Part shown: positions 7,822-19,807 of the stretch, piece by piece | Position numbering within the stretch: the first letter of the stretch is position 1 | Layout of the letters: each line of letters opens with the position of its first letter | Assembly (NCBI GenBank): GCA_963205115.1 | Contig: CAUJHV010000045.1 | Location: 1-64,000 of the forward strand | Direction: 5' to 3' | Source: Pseudomonadota bacterium | GTDB taxonomy: Bacteria > Pseudomonadota > Gammaproteobacteria > Burkholderiales > Burkholderiaceae_C | Length of the DNA stretch: 64,000 nucleotides | Notes under the pieces: generated by a model | The model's input: the letters and a program-made list of their open reading frames with translations, nothing else | Databases searched by the model: none | What the model was told of the DNA's origin: nothing | Position numbers and translations under genes: made by a program

Positions 7822-10818
7822 TCATCGGCGGGATGAGCCCCTGGCGGTCGCACCTCGAATCAGTTCCGCCTCTTCGCGCCGCCGGGCCTGCAGTGCCGAT
7901 GCCACGCGCGGCATCGGCACGTGCTCGATCGCATCCGCCAGCGCCGCCCAATCGCGCGCCGCCAGCGGCCCTTGCAGCAAGGCCCAGACGCGCGGCCCTG
8001 GGCCCATGTTGACGGCCAGGGAGAGCAGGGCGGTGTGCACCTCGCCGGGCGTGTCGGCGCGCGCCAGGTCGGGTTGGCGGCGCAGGAGGCTGCGCCACCA
8101 GGGCTCCACCACGTCCGGCACCAACTGCGCCACGTCCGAGGCCGTCAGGCGGATGCGTTCGAGTGCCGGGTGCGCCGCGAAAACCTGCTGCGCGGCGTCA
8201 TCCTTCTGGCCGACGAGGGCCACCACGCCTTGCAGCTCGGCGGGGCTCAGCAGGAATTCGTAGCGCGCGCGGATGGCCTGCGCGTCGGCGTGGGCCAGGT
8301 CGGTGAGCGGATCGATGTAGGCCGAAGGCCCCAGCATCTTGACGGAGCCGGCCACGCCTTCCCAACGCATCAGGAAGTCGAAGTCGCCGCGAAAGCCGAT
8401 GGCGCGCGCCAAGGCGTCCTGGTGCGCGCGCTGGGCCGCGGCCAGGCGCTGGTCGATCTGGTGGATTTCGTCCTGCAGGCTGTCATTGCCGGCGCCGGTG
8501 CCGATGGCAGGTGCGGGTTCTGATGCGGATTCGACTGCTGCCGCGGCTTCCGAGGACTCCGCGCGGGTGCGGCTGGCGGCGGTCTTGGCTGCGGCGGTCC
8601 GCACGGCTCGGCCTTTGCCGGGCTTGGCGGCGGGCGCTTTAGCGTCGGTGGCCGCAGCCGGTGTTTCCGCGGTCGCAGCCTGAGGTGCCGGCGTGCCACC
8701 GGCCGCCTCGGTCATCGCCTGCATCCGGAATTTCAGCCCGCGCAGCTCGGCCACCTTCGCACGCACCATTTCGCGCTCGGCTCGGGCCAGCGCGTCGGCC
8801 AGTTGTTCGTTCTTCTGCTGCAGATCGGCCTGTTCCTGCTGGCGGCGCTGTCGGCTGAGGTCGACCGCTTGCTGTTCGGGCGCGCTTAGGCGGCGCATGC
8901 CGGTGCGGCCTTCGTCCAGTGTGCGCAGGTCGGTGAGGCTGAAATCCACCGCATCAGGCTGGCGGCGGATGTCGTCGGCTTTGCTGTCCAGCAGGCGGCT
9001 GGCGCGCTGGCCCGGCAGGGCGGATCGCGCATGCAGCACGCGCACGGCACGCGCCAGGGTGTCGTGCGGCAGCCGGCAGCGCTGGTCGTCGCCGCGCACC
9101 AGCAGGTAGCGGTCCACCAGCGCCTGCACCAAGCGCGTGGCGGCGGCCGGGTCGTCGTAGACGCCCGTCAACTCCGCCTGCGGCAGGCTCAGGCAGGTGT
9201 CCTGCTCGGAGACCAGGCGCTCCAGCAGATCCAGCGCCTGGCCGGACGCGACGGCCGCAGCCAGCGCGGATGCGGTGGCACCGGTGCCGGCCGCCGCAGG
9301 CGCTGTCGGTGTCGGTGTCGACGCGGTCGGGTTGGGGCCGGCGGCCACGGCCGCTGTCTGAGGCGACGTCGTCGCGTTGGGGCCAGCCGCCACAGCCGCC
9401 AGGCGCTCCTGCACCAGCTGCAGCAGGTCCGTGCTCTTGCAGGCCTCGTAGAGATCGCGCGTGAAGCGGCGCGGGTCGGCGCCGTCGGCGCTGGCGCGGT
9501 CCCACATGCGCCGCAGCAGCATCTGCAGCAGAGGGGTCACGCTCTCGGCGGCGCTGCGCTCCAGCAGTTCGGCCACGATCAGCGTTTCCAGCCCCGGTTC
9601 GATCTCCAGGTGGTATTCGGCCTGCAGGTCGTGGTCGCGCACGATGCCGGTGATGGCCTCGCGCATGCCGTCGGCGTCGAGGTTGCGCAGCCAGTATTCG
9701 CCGGAGCTCACGCCGGCCTCGCGCAGCGCGGCCTTGAGGTTGCCGTCGTATTCCTTGCGATAGGCCCACAGCAGCCGCACCGGCCGCGTGCGTGTGGCGT
9801 TCAGCGTGTCCAGCTTGGCCACGGCGGCGACGAGGTCCTGCAGCTCGGTCGGCGCGGCGGGGTTGGGCGCGGTGAGGATCTCTTCCACCTGGTCCAGGAT
9901 GACCAGCGCGTCCTCGTCGGGCCCGGCGTTCAAGGCCTGCAGGGCTCGTTCGAGTGTCGCGGCTGCCGGCTGCACGGGGTCGCGACGCTGATAGGACAAG
10001 CGCCAGCCGCGCCCTTCCAGCCGCGGCAGCAGGCCGGCGAACAACAGCGAGGACTTGCCCGTGCCCGTGGGCCCGTACAGGCGCAGGAAATTGCGGCCTT
10101 TCTTGAAGGCGTCGATGATCTCGGCGATCTCGCGGTGGCGGCCGAAGAAGATGGCCGCGTCGTCGCGCCCGAAGTGGCTCAGTCCCCTGAACGGCTGCGC
10201 CGGGCGACGCAGGCGAAGCGCCTCGGGCAGCGGGTAGCCGGCGATGTCGTAGGGGCTGGGCACCTGCTCGCGCTTGAAGGGCCGCGGCTGCAGATTCGCC
10301 AGCGGGCCTTCACGCGGCAGCGCACGCAGCGCGCCCGCGAGGAAGGCGTGGATGTTGGCCGCATGGTCCAGGTAGTCGCGCAGCTGGAACTGCAGGTCCG
10401 GCTCCCACTGGAACGAGGCCAGATCGGCCAGCGCATCGGGCAGCCAGTCGCGCGGGATGGGCGTGGCGCCATTGACCAGTACCGGGAACACACGCGTGCG
10501 CCCGGGCTGCTGCGCAAACACCGCCATCGCGGTGGCCACTTCGCGCCGCACCCAGTCTTCCGGGTCGTCGAGACGGCGCATGCCGGAGGGCGACTGCACC
10601 TTGAGCCAGGCCGGGCCGATCAGCACCAGCACCAGCCGCGCGGCGCGCACGGATTGCTCCAGCGTGTTGTCCCAGCGCGTGCCGGCGGTGATCTCGCGGC
10701 GGTCGATGAAGGCCACGCCGTCGCCGAAAAACGTGCTGATCAGCGCATGCAGCCACTCGGCCTCCAGCGAGAGATCGGCGCGGCGGTAGCTGATGAAGAT
10801 CGGGCAGTCGGTGGCCAT
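7822..10818 (-). CDS. TIR - STAND NTPase - lysozyme-like fusion protein
   Basis: 998 aa. Residues 1-150 are a TIR domain (FISYRRAD, VLVLIGPAWL, and E93 in DWVRREV as the likely catalytic glutamate). Residues 205-560 are a STAND-type NTPase: PFRGLSHFGRDDAAIFFGR entry, Walker A GPTGTGKSS at 249-257 (K255), Walker B LVILDQVEE with D309. Residues 460-520 are an Ala/Pro/Thr linker; about 650-690 is a charged coiled coil. The C-terminal 812-990 reads as a T4-lysozyme/pesticin-like fold: RWEG with E820 as the candidate acid, YIDP, then HTALLSLAVNMGPG and RRREEAELI. TIR-STAND proteins are known defence sensors; a lysozyme-like effector on the same chain is unusual. There is no signal peptide, so it acts inside the cell or after lysis. 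Domain calls for TIR and NTPase are firm; the lysozyme call is inference. Confidence 0.85.
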   Translation of the reverse strand: MATDCPIFISYRRADLSLEAEWLHALISTFFGDGVAFIDRREITAGTRWDNTLEQSVRAARLVLVLIGPAWLKVQSPSGMRRLDDPEDWVRREVATAMAVFAQQPGRTRVFPVLVNGATPIPRDWLPDALADLASFQWEPDLQFQLRDYLDHAANIHAFLAGALRALPREGPLANLQPRPFKREQVPSPYDIAGYPLPEALRLRRPAQPFRGLSHFGRDDAAIFFGRHREIAEIIDAFKKGRNFLRLYGPTGTGKSSLLFAGLLPRLEGRGWRLSYQRRDPVQPAAATLERALQALNAGPDEDALVILDQVEEILTAPNPAAPTELQDLVAAVAKLDTLNATRTRPVRLLWAYRKEYDGNLKAALREAGVSSGEYWLRNLDADGMREAITGIVRDHDLQAEYHLEIEPGLETLIVAELLERSAAESVTPLLQMLLRRMWDRASADGADPRRFTRDLYEACKSTDLLQLVQERLAAVAAGPNATTSPQTAAVAAGPNPTASTPTPTAPAAAGTGATASALAAAVASGQALDLLERLVSEQDTCLSLPQAELTGVYDDPAAATRLVQALVDRYLLVRGDDQRCRLPHDTLARAVRVLHARSALPGQRASRLLDSKADDIRRQPDAVDFSLTDLRTLDEGRTGMRRLSAPEQQAVDLSRQRRQQEQADLQQKNEQLADALARAEREMVRAKVAELRGLKFRMQAMTEAAGGTPAPQAATAETPAAATDAKAPAAKPGKGRAVRTAAAKTAASRTRAESSEAAAAVESASEPAPAIGTGAGNDSLQDEIHQIDQRLAAAQRAHQDALARAIGFRGDFDFLMRWEGVAGSVKMLGPSAYIDPLTDLAHADAQAIRARYEFLLSPAELQGVVALVGQKDDAAQQVFAAHPALERIRLTASDVAQLVPDVVEPWWRSLLRRQPDLARADTPGEVHTALLSLAVNMGPGPRVWALLQGPLAARDWAALADAIEHVPMPRVASALQARRREEAELIRGATARGSSRR

Positions 10819-10924
10819 GGTCGCCGGGCAGTGTAGGACCGGCGCGGGCGATGGCGCAGCGGTGCTTCACGCGGCGCGCGCCGGGTCCACGCGCAGCAGC
10901 GCCGGTCTCAGCCTTGCAGGCCGC

Positions 10925-10948
10925 GATCCGGGCTTGCAGGCCCGGATC
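10925..10948. terminator. Hairpin between yheS and the TIR-STAND gene
   Basis: A perfect 9-bp inverted repeat, GATCCGGGC and GCCCGGATC with a six-base loop, lies in the gap after yheS and before the TIR-STAND gene, both on the minus strand. There is no T-run on either side, so it may be a weak or factor-dependent terminator, or simply a repeat. CTTGCAGGCC also occurs twice here (10912 and 10933). Confidence 0.35.
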
Positions 10949-10996
10949 TCTTCGACAGGCGATGGCCAGGCCGCAGGGCCTGTCCCTCGTCCAGTC

Positions 10997-13027
10997 TCAG
11001 CCCGCGCTGGCCTGCATCGCCTCGAGCTTCTCGTGCAGCTCGAGCCAGCGCTCTTCGAGCATCGCCACTTCGGCCTGGATGTGGTTCAGGCGCCGGCCGA
11101 GATCGGCGATCTGGGCCGGGGCGGTCGTGCCGGCACTCAGTGCGGTCTCGGCGTCGAGCTTCTCGCGCTGCAGGTTTTCCAGGCGCTTGTCGAGGGCGCC
11201 GATTTCGTTGCGCAGCGGGCGCGTCAGATCGGCCAGCTTGCTGCGCGCCTGTGCGCGGGCCTTGCGGTCGTCGCGCACGGGGGCTTGCGACGCTGCGGTT
11301 GCCGCGGCGGGCGATGCGGCTGCGCCGCGTGTGGCGCCGGATGCCTGCGCGCGCGATGTGGCGGGCGGCTGCGCGGTTGCGGGGGGCTCGGCCACGACCG
11401 TGCTGCGCGGCGGCGGTGGCGGCTCGGTGCCGCGCGCCATGGCGCGGCTTTGTTCCAGCAGCCAGCGCTGGTAATCGTCCAGGTCGCCGTCGAAGGGCTC
11501 GACACCACCGCGCGTGACCAGCCAGAACTCGTCGCACACCTCGCGCAGCAGCGCGCGGTCGTGGCTGACGAGCATCACCGTGCCTTCGAATTCATTGAGC
11601 GCGATGGACAGCGCCTCGCGCGTGTTCAGGTCCAGGTGGTTGGTCGGTTCGTCCAGCAGCAGCAGGTTGGGGCGCTGCCAGACGATGGTGGCCATCACCA
11701 GCCGCGCGCGTTCGCCGCCCGACAAGGTGCCCACGCTCTGGTGCACCATGCTGCCTTCGAAGCGGAACTGGCCGAGGAAGTTGCGCAGTTCCTGCTCGCG
11801 CGCATTCGGCGAGACCTCGCGCGCCAGGCGCACCATCAGCTGCATGGGCGTGTCGTCGGGCACCAGCAGGTCCATCTCCTGCTGCGCGAAGTAGCCGATG
11901 CTCAGGCCCTTGCCCTCGGTGATCGTGCCGCCCAGCGCGGGCTGCGCGCGCGAGATGGTCTTCACCAGAGTCGACTTGCCCTGGCCGTTGGCGCCCAGGA
12001 TGCCGATGCGCTGCCCGGCCAGCACCGTGCGGTTGACGTTGCGCACGATGACGGTGTCGCCGTAGCCGGCTTCCACGTCGCGCAGGGCCAGCATCGGGTT
12101 GGGCAGGTTCGCGGGCTCGCGGAATTCGAAGCTGAAGTCGCTGGCCATCATCGCGGGCGCGAGCTTTTCCATGCGCGCCAGCGCCTTCACGCGGCTCTGC
12201 GCCTGCTTGGCCTTGGAGGCCTTGGCCTTGAAGCGGTCGATGAAGCGCTGCAGGTGGGCCACACGCTCCTGCTGCTTCTCGAAGGCCGCCTGGGCCTGCG
12301 TCAGGCGCTCGGCGCGCATGGCCTCGAAGGTGGTGTAGTTGCCGCCGTAGCGTGTCACGCGGGCATCGTCCAGGTGCAGCGTGACGTTGGTGATGGCGTC
12401 CAGGAATTCGCGGTCGTGGCTGATGATCAGCATCGTGCCGTCGAAGCGCTGCAGCCAGGCTTCCAGCCACACCAGCGCGTCCAGGTCCAGGTGGTTGGTG
12501 GGTTCGTCCAGCAGCAGCAGGTCGGCCGGGCACATCAGCGCACGCGCCAGCTGCAGCCGCATGCGCCAGCCGCCGGAAAAGCTGTTGACCGGCGCATCCA
12601 GCTGCGTCGTCTTGAACCCCAGGCCCAGCAGCAGCGCCTGCGCACGGGCACGCGCATCGAAGGCACCGGCCTCGTCCAGCGCCATGTGGGCGTCGGCCAT
12701 CGCGTGGCCGTCGTCGGCGGCTTCGGCGGCGGCCAGGGCTTCTTGCGCACGCTGCAGCGGCAGGTCGCCCTGCAGCACGAAGTCGGTTGCACCGTCTTCG
12801 GTCTCGGGCATGCTCTGCGAAACCTCGCCGAGCTGCCAGCGCGGCGGGATGTCGACATCGCCGGCATCGGCCTGCAGCCGGCCGGCCAGCAGCGAAAACA
12901 GGCTGGACTTGCCAGCGCCGTTGCGGCCGACCAGGCTGGCCTTCTCGCCGGGATTCAGCGTGAATTCGCCGTTTTCGAGCACGACCTTGACGCCGCGGCG
13001 CAGGGTCACATTCCTCAACTGGATCAT
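10997..13027 (-). CDS. yheS: ABC-F family ATPase YheS
   Basis: 676 aa with two ABC ATPase domains and no membrane segment. Walker A motifs are GRNGAGKSS near residue 35 and GANGQGKST in the second half; signatures are FSGGWRMRLQLA and LSGGERARL; both Walker B regions read LLLLDEPTNHLDL. The inter-domain arm and the sequence RVAHLQRFIDRFKAKA match E. coli YheS closely from memory, more so than Uup or EttA. A charged C-terminal extension (about 530-676) holds an Ala-rich linker and a coiled coil. ABC-F proteins act on ribosomes, relieving stalls on difficult nascent chains. It starts 39 bases after prmB, a ribosomal protein methyltransferase, so both could belong to one translation-linked unit. 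Confidence 0.92.
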   Translation of the reverse strand: MIQLRNVTLRRGVKVVLENGEFTLNPGEKASLVGRNGAGKSSLFSLLAGRLQADAGDVDIPPRWQLGEVSQSMPETEDGATDFVLQGDLPLQRAQEALAAAEAADDGHAMADAHMALDEAGAFDARARAQALLLGLGFKTTQLDAPVNSFSGGWRMRLQLARALMCPADLLLLDEPTNHLDLDALVWLEAWLQRFDGTMLIISHDREFLDAITNVTLHLDDARVTRYGGNYTTFEAMRAERLTQAQAAFEKQQERVAHLQRFIDRFKAKASKAKQAQSRVKALARMEKLAPAMMASDFSFEFREPANLPNPMLALRDVEAGYGDTVIVRNVNRTVLAGQRIGILGANGQGKSTLVKTISRAQPALGGTITEGKGLSIGYFAQQEMDLLVPDDTPMQLMVRLAREVSPNAREQELRNFLGQFRFEGSMVHQSVGTLSGGERARLVMATIVWQRPNLLLLDEPTNHLDLNTREALSIALNEFEGTVMLVSHDRALLREVCDEFWLVTRGGVEPFDGDLDDYQRWLLEQSRAMARGTEPPPPPRSTVVAEPPATAQPPATSRAQASGATRGAAASPAAATAASQAPVRDDRKARAQARSKLADLTRPLRNEIGALDKRLENLQREKLDAETALSAGTTAPAQIADLGRRLNHIQAEVAMLEERWLELHEKLEAMQASAG

Positions 13028-13066
13028 GGGGGGTACGGGTTCGGTAACAGGCGATTCTGGCTGGGT

Positions 13067-13942
13067 TCAGCCAGGGCCTTCGGCCAGGGCCTGGGCGCTG
13101 AGCAGCAGCACCTGGTCGTCGCCGGCGCTGGTGGGCAGCCAGATGGTTTCCAGGCGCGGGAAAGCGGCCTCGAAATGCGCGCGTTCGTGGCCGATTTCCA
13201 GCACGAGCACGCCGTCGTCGTTGAGATGCGCCGGGGCCTCGTGCAGCAACCGGCGCACGAAGTCCATGCCGTCGCTGCCTCCCGCCAGGGCCAGCTCGGG
13301 CTCGGCGCGGAATTCAGGCGGCAGCGCCGCCATCGAGCCGGCGTTGACATAGGGCGGGTTGCACAGGATCAGGTCGTAGCGCGCGGTGCCGACCGCCGCC
13401 AGCCCATCGCCCTGCAGCAACCGGATGCGCGCGGCCAGGCCGTGGCGATCGACATTCAGCCGCGCGACGGCCAGCGCATCGGCGCTGAGGTCGGCGGCGT
13501 CCACCGTGACCTCGGGCCAGGCCATCGCGGCCAGCACGGCCAGGCTGCCGTTGCCGGTGCACAGGTCCAGCACCGCCTGCGTGTGCGCCGAGAGCCATGA
13601 ATCCAGCGTGCCGTCGGCCAGCGGTTCGGCGATCAGCGAACGCGGCACGATGACACGTTCGTCCACCGTGAAGGGCACGCCCTGCAGCCAGGCCTCGCCG
13701 GTGAGGTAGGCCGCGGGCTTGCGTGTGGAGATGCGTTGCGTGACGAGGGCGTCGATGGCCTGTTGTTCGTCGGGCGTCAGCACGCGCGCGGCCACGCCGT
13801 CCAGGTCGTCCAGCGGCAGGCCCAGGCGCCACAGCACCAGCCAGACGGCTTCGTCGAAGGCGCAGCTCGTGCCGTGTCCAAACGAAACGCCCGCCTGTTC
13901 GAGGCGGGCGCTGCTGCGCTCGATGGCGTCGATGAGTGTCAT
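13067..13942 (-). CDS. prmB: Ribosomal protein L3 N5-glutamine methyltransferase
   Basis: 291 aa. The PrmB-specific N-terminal region GHGTSCAFDEA (22-32) is present, followed by an AdoMet-binding motif I (DLCTGNGSLA, 126-135) and the glutamine-recognition motif NPPY at 195-198. The product methylates a glutamine of ribosomal protein L3; HemK/PrmC, the release-factor enzyme, is the nearest relative but lacks the N-terminal signature. It is downstream of dapE (61-base gap) on the minus strand and leads into yheS. Length matches the family. The dapE-prmB neighbourhood is usual in Burkholderiales. Confidence 0.93.
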   Translation of the reverse strand: MTLIDAIERSSARLEQAGVSFGHGTSCAFDEAVWLVLWRLGLPLDDLDGVAARVLTPDEQQAIDALVTQRISTRKPAAYLTGEAWLQGVPFTVDERVIVPRSLIAEPLADGTLDSWLSAHTQAVLDLCTGNGSLAVLAAMAWPEVTVDAADLSADALAVARLNVDRHGLAARIRLLQGDGLAAVGTARYDLILCNPPYVNAGSMAALPPEFRAEPELALAGGSDGMDFVRRLLHEAPAHLNDDGVLVLEIGHERAHFEAAFPRLETIWLPTSAGDDQVLLLSAQALAEGPG

Positions 13943-14003
13943 GTCGGAAGATATGGGCGCGCCCTGTGGGCAGCCAGCGAACGCGGCGGGCAGGGGGCTT
14001 GAG

Positions 14004-16377
<2,374 letters not shown>

Positions 16378-16494
16378 CGCAGACTCCTGTTGCTCGCAAG
16401 GAGCGAAGCACCGATCCCGGGTCGATTCACGCCGCCCGGCAGGGCCGGGCGCGCGCGGGACGTGCCCGCCGGGGTCGCTCTTCGCGAGCAGACA

Positions 16495-17319
16495 TCATGA
16501 GCGCAGCAGTTCGTTGATACTGGTCTTGGAACGGGTCTGGGCATCCACTTTTTTGACGATCACCGCACAGTACAGGCTGTACTTTCCGTCTGCACTGGGC
16601 AGGTTGCCGCTGACGACCACCGAGCCCGCCGGGATGCGCCCGTAGCTCACCTCGCCGGTGGCGCGGTCGTAGATCTTGGTGCTCTGGCCGATGTAGACGC
16701 CCATGCTGATCACCGAGTTCTCCTCGACGATCACGCCTTCGACGACCTCGCTGCGCGCGCCGATGAAGCAGTTGTCTTCGATGATGGTCGGGTTGGCCTG
16801 CAGCGGCTCGAGCACGCCGCCGATGCCCACGCCGCCGGACAGGTGCACGTTCTTGCCGATCTGCGCGCACGAGCCCACGGTGGCCCAGGTGTCGACCATC
16901 GTGCCTTCGTCGACGTAGGCGCCGATGTTCACGTAGCTGGGCATCAGCACCACGCCCTTGGCGAGGTAGCTGCCGCGGCGAGCGACGGCCGGGGGCACGA
17001 CCCGCACGCCGGTCTCGCGCATCGCGCTTTCGCTGACGTGGGCAAACTTGGTGGGCACCTTGTCGAAGAAGGCGAGATCACCCGAATGCATCACGACGTT
17101 GTCGTTCAGCCGGAAGCTCAGCAGCACGGCCTTCTTGACCCACTGGTTGACCGTCCACTGGCCCACGCCCTGCTTGTCGGCCACGCGGATGCGCCCGGCA
17201 TTGAGTTCGCCGACGACGTGATCGACGGCCTCGCGGATCTTGGGGTCGGCGCTCGTGGGCGACAGGGCGGCGCGGCCTTCCCAGGCGAGGTCGATGAGGG
17301 TCTGGAGTTCTTGGCTCAT
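16495..17319 (-). CDS. dapD: Tetrahydrodipicolinate N-succinyltransferase
   Basis: 274 aa from the ATG at 17319, exactly the length of E. coli DapD; the longer frame to 17391 overlaps dapC and is not used. Left-handed beta-helix hexapeptide repeats dominate residues 110-230 (for example [36 protein letters not shown]). It moves a succinyl group from succinyl-CoA to tetrahydrodipicolinate, committing carbon to meso-diaminopimelate and lysine. It starts 11 bases after the dapC stop, so the two are one transcript with dapC first. The 117-base gap to pilU downstream may mark a processing or internal promoter site. Confidence 0.95.
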   Translation of the reverse strand: MSQELQTLIDLAWEGRAALSPTSADPKIREAVDHVVGELNAGRIRVADKQGVGQWTVNQWVKKAVLLSFRLNDNVVMHSGDLAFFDKVPTKFAHVSESAMRETGVRVVPPAVARRGSYLAKGVVLMPSYVNIGAYVDEGTMVDTWATVGSCAQIGKNVHLSGGVGIGGVLEPLQANPTIIEDNCFIGARSEVVEGVIVEENSVISMGVYIGQSTKIYDRATGEVSYGRIPAGSVVVSGNLPSADGKYSLYCAVIVKKVDAQTRSKTSINELLRS

Positions 17320-17330
17320 GAGGTGGAGGG

Positions 17331-18557
17331 TCAGCGGTTGGAGGTGAGGCCTTGGGTGTACGCAACGATGCGACGCGCGGCTTCGGCGCACTCGTCGGTC
17401 TGGGCGACCAGGGCCATGCGGATGCGGCCCTCGCCGGGATTGATGCCGTGCGCCGGGCGCGCCAGCAGGCTGCCGGGCAGTACGGTCACATTGTATTGAG
17501 CCAGCAATCCGCGGGCGAAGGCCACGTCATCCGTGTAGCCGTCGCTGCGGTCGGCTCGGGCAGGGACGGCGGCCCAGAGGTAGAAGCCCGCGTCGGGCAG
17601 CTTGACGTCCAGCACCGAGGCCAGCACCGGCGTGACCTGCGCAAACTTGCGGCGGTACTGCTCGCGGTTGTCGATGACATGCTGCTCGTCGTTCCAGGCG
17701 GCGATGCTGGCGCGCTGGACCATGCCGCTCATCGCGCTGCCGTGGTAGGTGCGGTAGAGCAGGAACTGCTTGATGAGGGCCGCGTCGCCGGCCACGAAGC
17801 CCGAGCGCATGCCCGGCACGTTGCTGCGCTTGGACAGGCTGGTCAGCAGGATCAGCCGTTCGAAGGACGTGCGGCCCAGCTGCTGCGCCGCCTGCAGGCC
17901 GCCCAGCGGTGCCTCGTCGCGGAAGTAGATCTCCGAATAACACTCGTCGCTGGCGATCACGAAGCCGTGACGGTCGCTCAGCTCGAACAGGCGCTTCCAT
18001 TCGTCCAGCGGCATCACGGCGCCGGTGGGGTTGCCCGGCGAGCAGACGTAGACCAGCTGCGTGCGCGCCCAGGTGGCCTCGTCGATGTCGTCCCAGCGCA
18101 CGGCGAAGTTGCGCGCCGGGTCGCTGTTGGCAAACACCGGCTGCGCGCCGCCCAGCAGGGCCGCGCCTTCGTAGATCTGGTAGAACGGATTGGGGCAGAC
18201 GACCGTGGCGCCGGGCTTCGTGGGGTCCAGGACCGTCTGCGCCAGCGCAAACAGCGCCTCGCGTGTGCCATTGACCGGCAGCACCTGCGTGGCCGGGTCC
18301 AGCGTCACGCCGTAGCGGCGCTGCAGCCAGCCGGCGCAGGCCGTGCGCAGGGCGGGTTCGCCGGCGGTGGCCGGGTAGCCCGACAAGGCGGGGAAGCCGG
18401 CGATCAGCTGCTCTTCGACGAAGCGCGGCGTCGGGTGCCGCGGCTCGCCGATGCCCAGGCTGATGGGCGTGAACTGCGGGTTCGGCACGATGTCGCGCGT
18501 GAGCTCGCGCAACCGCTCGAAGGGGTAGGGGTGCAGGCGCTGCAGGAGCGGGTTCAT
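17331..18557 (-). CDS. dapC: Succinyldiaminopimelate transaminase
   Basis: 408 aa, a fold-type I PLP aminotransferase. The substrate-binding region [15 protein letters not shown], the N of SPGNPTGAV, the [11 protein letters not shown] aspartate/tyrosine pair and the PLP lysine in [15 protein letters not shown] are all visible. The sequence and its place directly before dapD identify it as the DapC type used in Betaproteobacteria rather than ArgD. It transfers an amino group from glutamate to N-succinyl-2-amino-6-ketopimelate. As first gene of the minus-strand run (dapC, dapD, pilU, dapE, prmB, yheS) its promoter should lie in the 107-base gap above 18557. Confidence 0.93.
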   Translation of the reverse strand: MNPLLQRLHPYPFERLRELTRDIVPNPQFTPISLGIGEPRHPTPRFVEEQLIAGFPALSGYPATAGEPALRTACAGWLQRRYGVTLDPATQVLPVNGTREALFALAQTVLDPTKPGATVVCPNPFYQIYEGAALLGGAQPVFANSDPARNFAVRWDDIDEATWARTQLVYVCSPGNPTGAVMPLDEWKRLFELSDRHGFVIASDECYSEIYFRDEAPLGGLQAAQQLGRTSFERLILLTSLSKRSNVPGMRSGFVAGDAALIKQFLLYRTYHGSAMSGMVQRASIAAWNDEQHVIDNREQYRRKFAQVTPVLASVLDVKLPDAGFYLWAAVPARADRSDGYTDDVAFARGLLAQYNVTVLPGSLLARPAHGINPGEGRIRMALVAQTDECAEAARRIVAYTQGLTSNR

Positions 18558-18664
18558 GCGCGGATTATCCGGGCCCGCGCAAGGGTGGCGCGCGCGCAGG
18601 GCTGATGTGCCGCCCGCATCTGGGCGCAGGCCTGTCGCCGGCTGCGCCGGCGTGCCTGCGCATA

Positions 18665-19807
18665 TCAGCGCATCAAGGCCTGCACCGTGCGCACGCGGAT
18701 GCTGTGTTCGTCGAGCTTGCCCAGGTCGATCGGCAGGTCGGGGTACCAGGCCTGGTGGGGGCCGCGCAGCGGGTTTCGCCAGATCTTCAGCGGCACGACC
18801 AGCGTGTGGCCTGAAGGCAGCGGCAGATCGGTGGTGTCGACGTAGAGCGGGTGGGCGCGGGTGGTCTGGCCCGTGTGCACGCTGCCCGGGACGCGCTTGA
18901 CCGCGTCGACGAAGTCCAGGCAGGTGCCGGCGCAGTCACCGTCGGTCAGCACGGCCATGCGGCCCTTGAAACGGCGCAGATGCCCGCCGCGGCGCGTGAT
19001 CTCGTCGCGGTCCAGGCGCGGGCCTGCGTCCTGTTCGACCCAGGGCTCGCCGTCATGCAGCGCGGCTTGCAGCCGCTGTAGCAGTTCGCGCTGCTCGCGC
19101 GTGGCGGGGTGCGCCGGGCCGAACCGCTGCAGGCGGCGTTCGAGCACCTCCCCTGCGGCGGCCACGGCAGCGCCGGAGACACGCCAGGCGGCCGTGGTGC
19201 GCGGCAGGCGCTCCAGGCCCTGTGTATCGAAGACCAGCCCGCCGGTGGCCGCTTCGAAGAGTTCGCGCCCGAGTGCGCTGTCGCCGCCCGCATGGCCGCG
19301 CGTGTCGAAGACGATGAATTCCGCGTCGTCGATGGCCCGCAGCCGATTCAGCAATTGATGCCAGCCGTCCAGATCGCCTGGCCGCAGGTGGAAGACACCG
19401 ACGCGCACCCACAGCACGCCGTCGCGCAGCTCGAAGCCATTCATGCCTTGCATCCGGGGCTGCTCGTCGCGCACGGGGTCGGCATAGGCCAGCTGGCCGT
19501 CTGGGAAGCCGGCCACGTAGCGGCGCACGGTGGCCAGCGCCGCCTCTTGGCTGTCGACCTGCAGCACCCGCTCCAGCGACTGGTGGTAGCCGGTCTCGAC
19601 TTGTTCGCGGAAGCCCGGGTTCTGCGCATCGAGCGCGCCCGGATGCACGCTGACGAGGTGGTTGCGGATGGCGCGCAGGTCGTCGCGTGCGAGCGTCTGC
19701 CAGACGCTTGCCGGCGTGAAGGGTGACGCGCCTGCACCGGGGGCGGCGCAGCCGGCACAGGCGGCCAGACCCGCCAGCAAGGCCGCCAGGCCCCGCCAGG
19801 GGCGCAT
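18665..19807 (-). CDS. S41-peptidase-like lipoprotein, nucleophile uncertain
   Basis: 380 aa from the ATG at 19807; the frame runs up to 20317 but that part overlaps the SET gene and is a shadow. The signal (LAALLAGLAACAGC) has cysteines fitting a lipobox. The middle carries IVFDTRGHAGGDS, and later AVLTDGDCAGTCLDFVDAV, which align by eye with the S41 tail-specific protease core. At the expected catalytic serine (usual pattern C-x-S-x-C-L-D) the text reads C-A-G-T-C, so the serine seems missing. It may be a degraded or repurposed protease fold. Its ATG overlaps the TGA of the SET-domain gene (TGATG), so translation is probably coupled. Confidence 0.65.
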   Translation of the reverse strand: MRPWRGLAALLAGLAACAGCAAPGAGASPFTPASVWQTLARDDLRAIRNHLVSVHPGALDAQNPGFREQVETGYHQSLERVLQVDSQEAALATVRRYVAGFPDGQLAYADPVRDEQPRMQGMNGFELRDGVLWVRVGVFHLRPGDLDGWHQLLNRLRAIDDAEFIVFDTRGHAGGDSALGRELFEAATGGLVFDTQGLERLPRTTAAWRVSGAAVAAAGEVLERRLQRFGPAHPATREQRELLQRLQAALHDGEPWVEQDAGPRLDRDEITRRGGHLRRFKGRMAVLTDGDCAGTCLDFVDAVKRVPGSVHTGQTTRAHPLYVDTTDLPLPSGHTLVVPLKIWRNPLRGPHQAWYPDLPIDLGKLDEHSIRVRTVQALMR

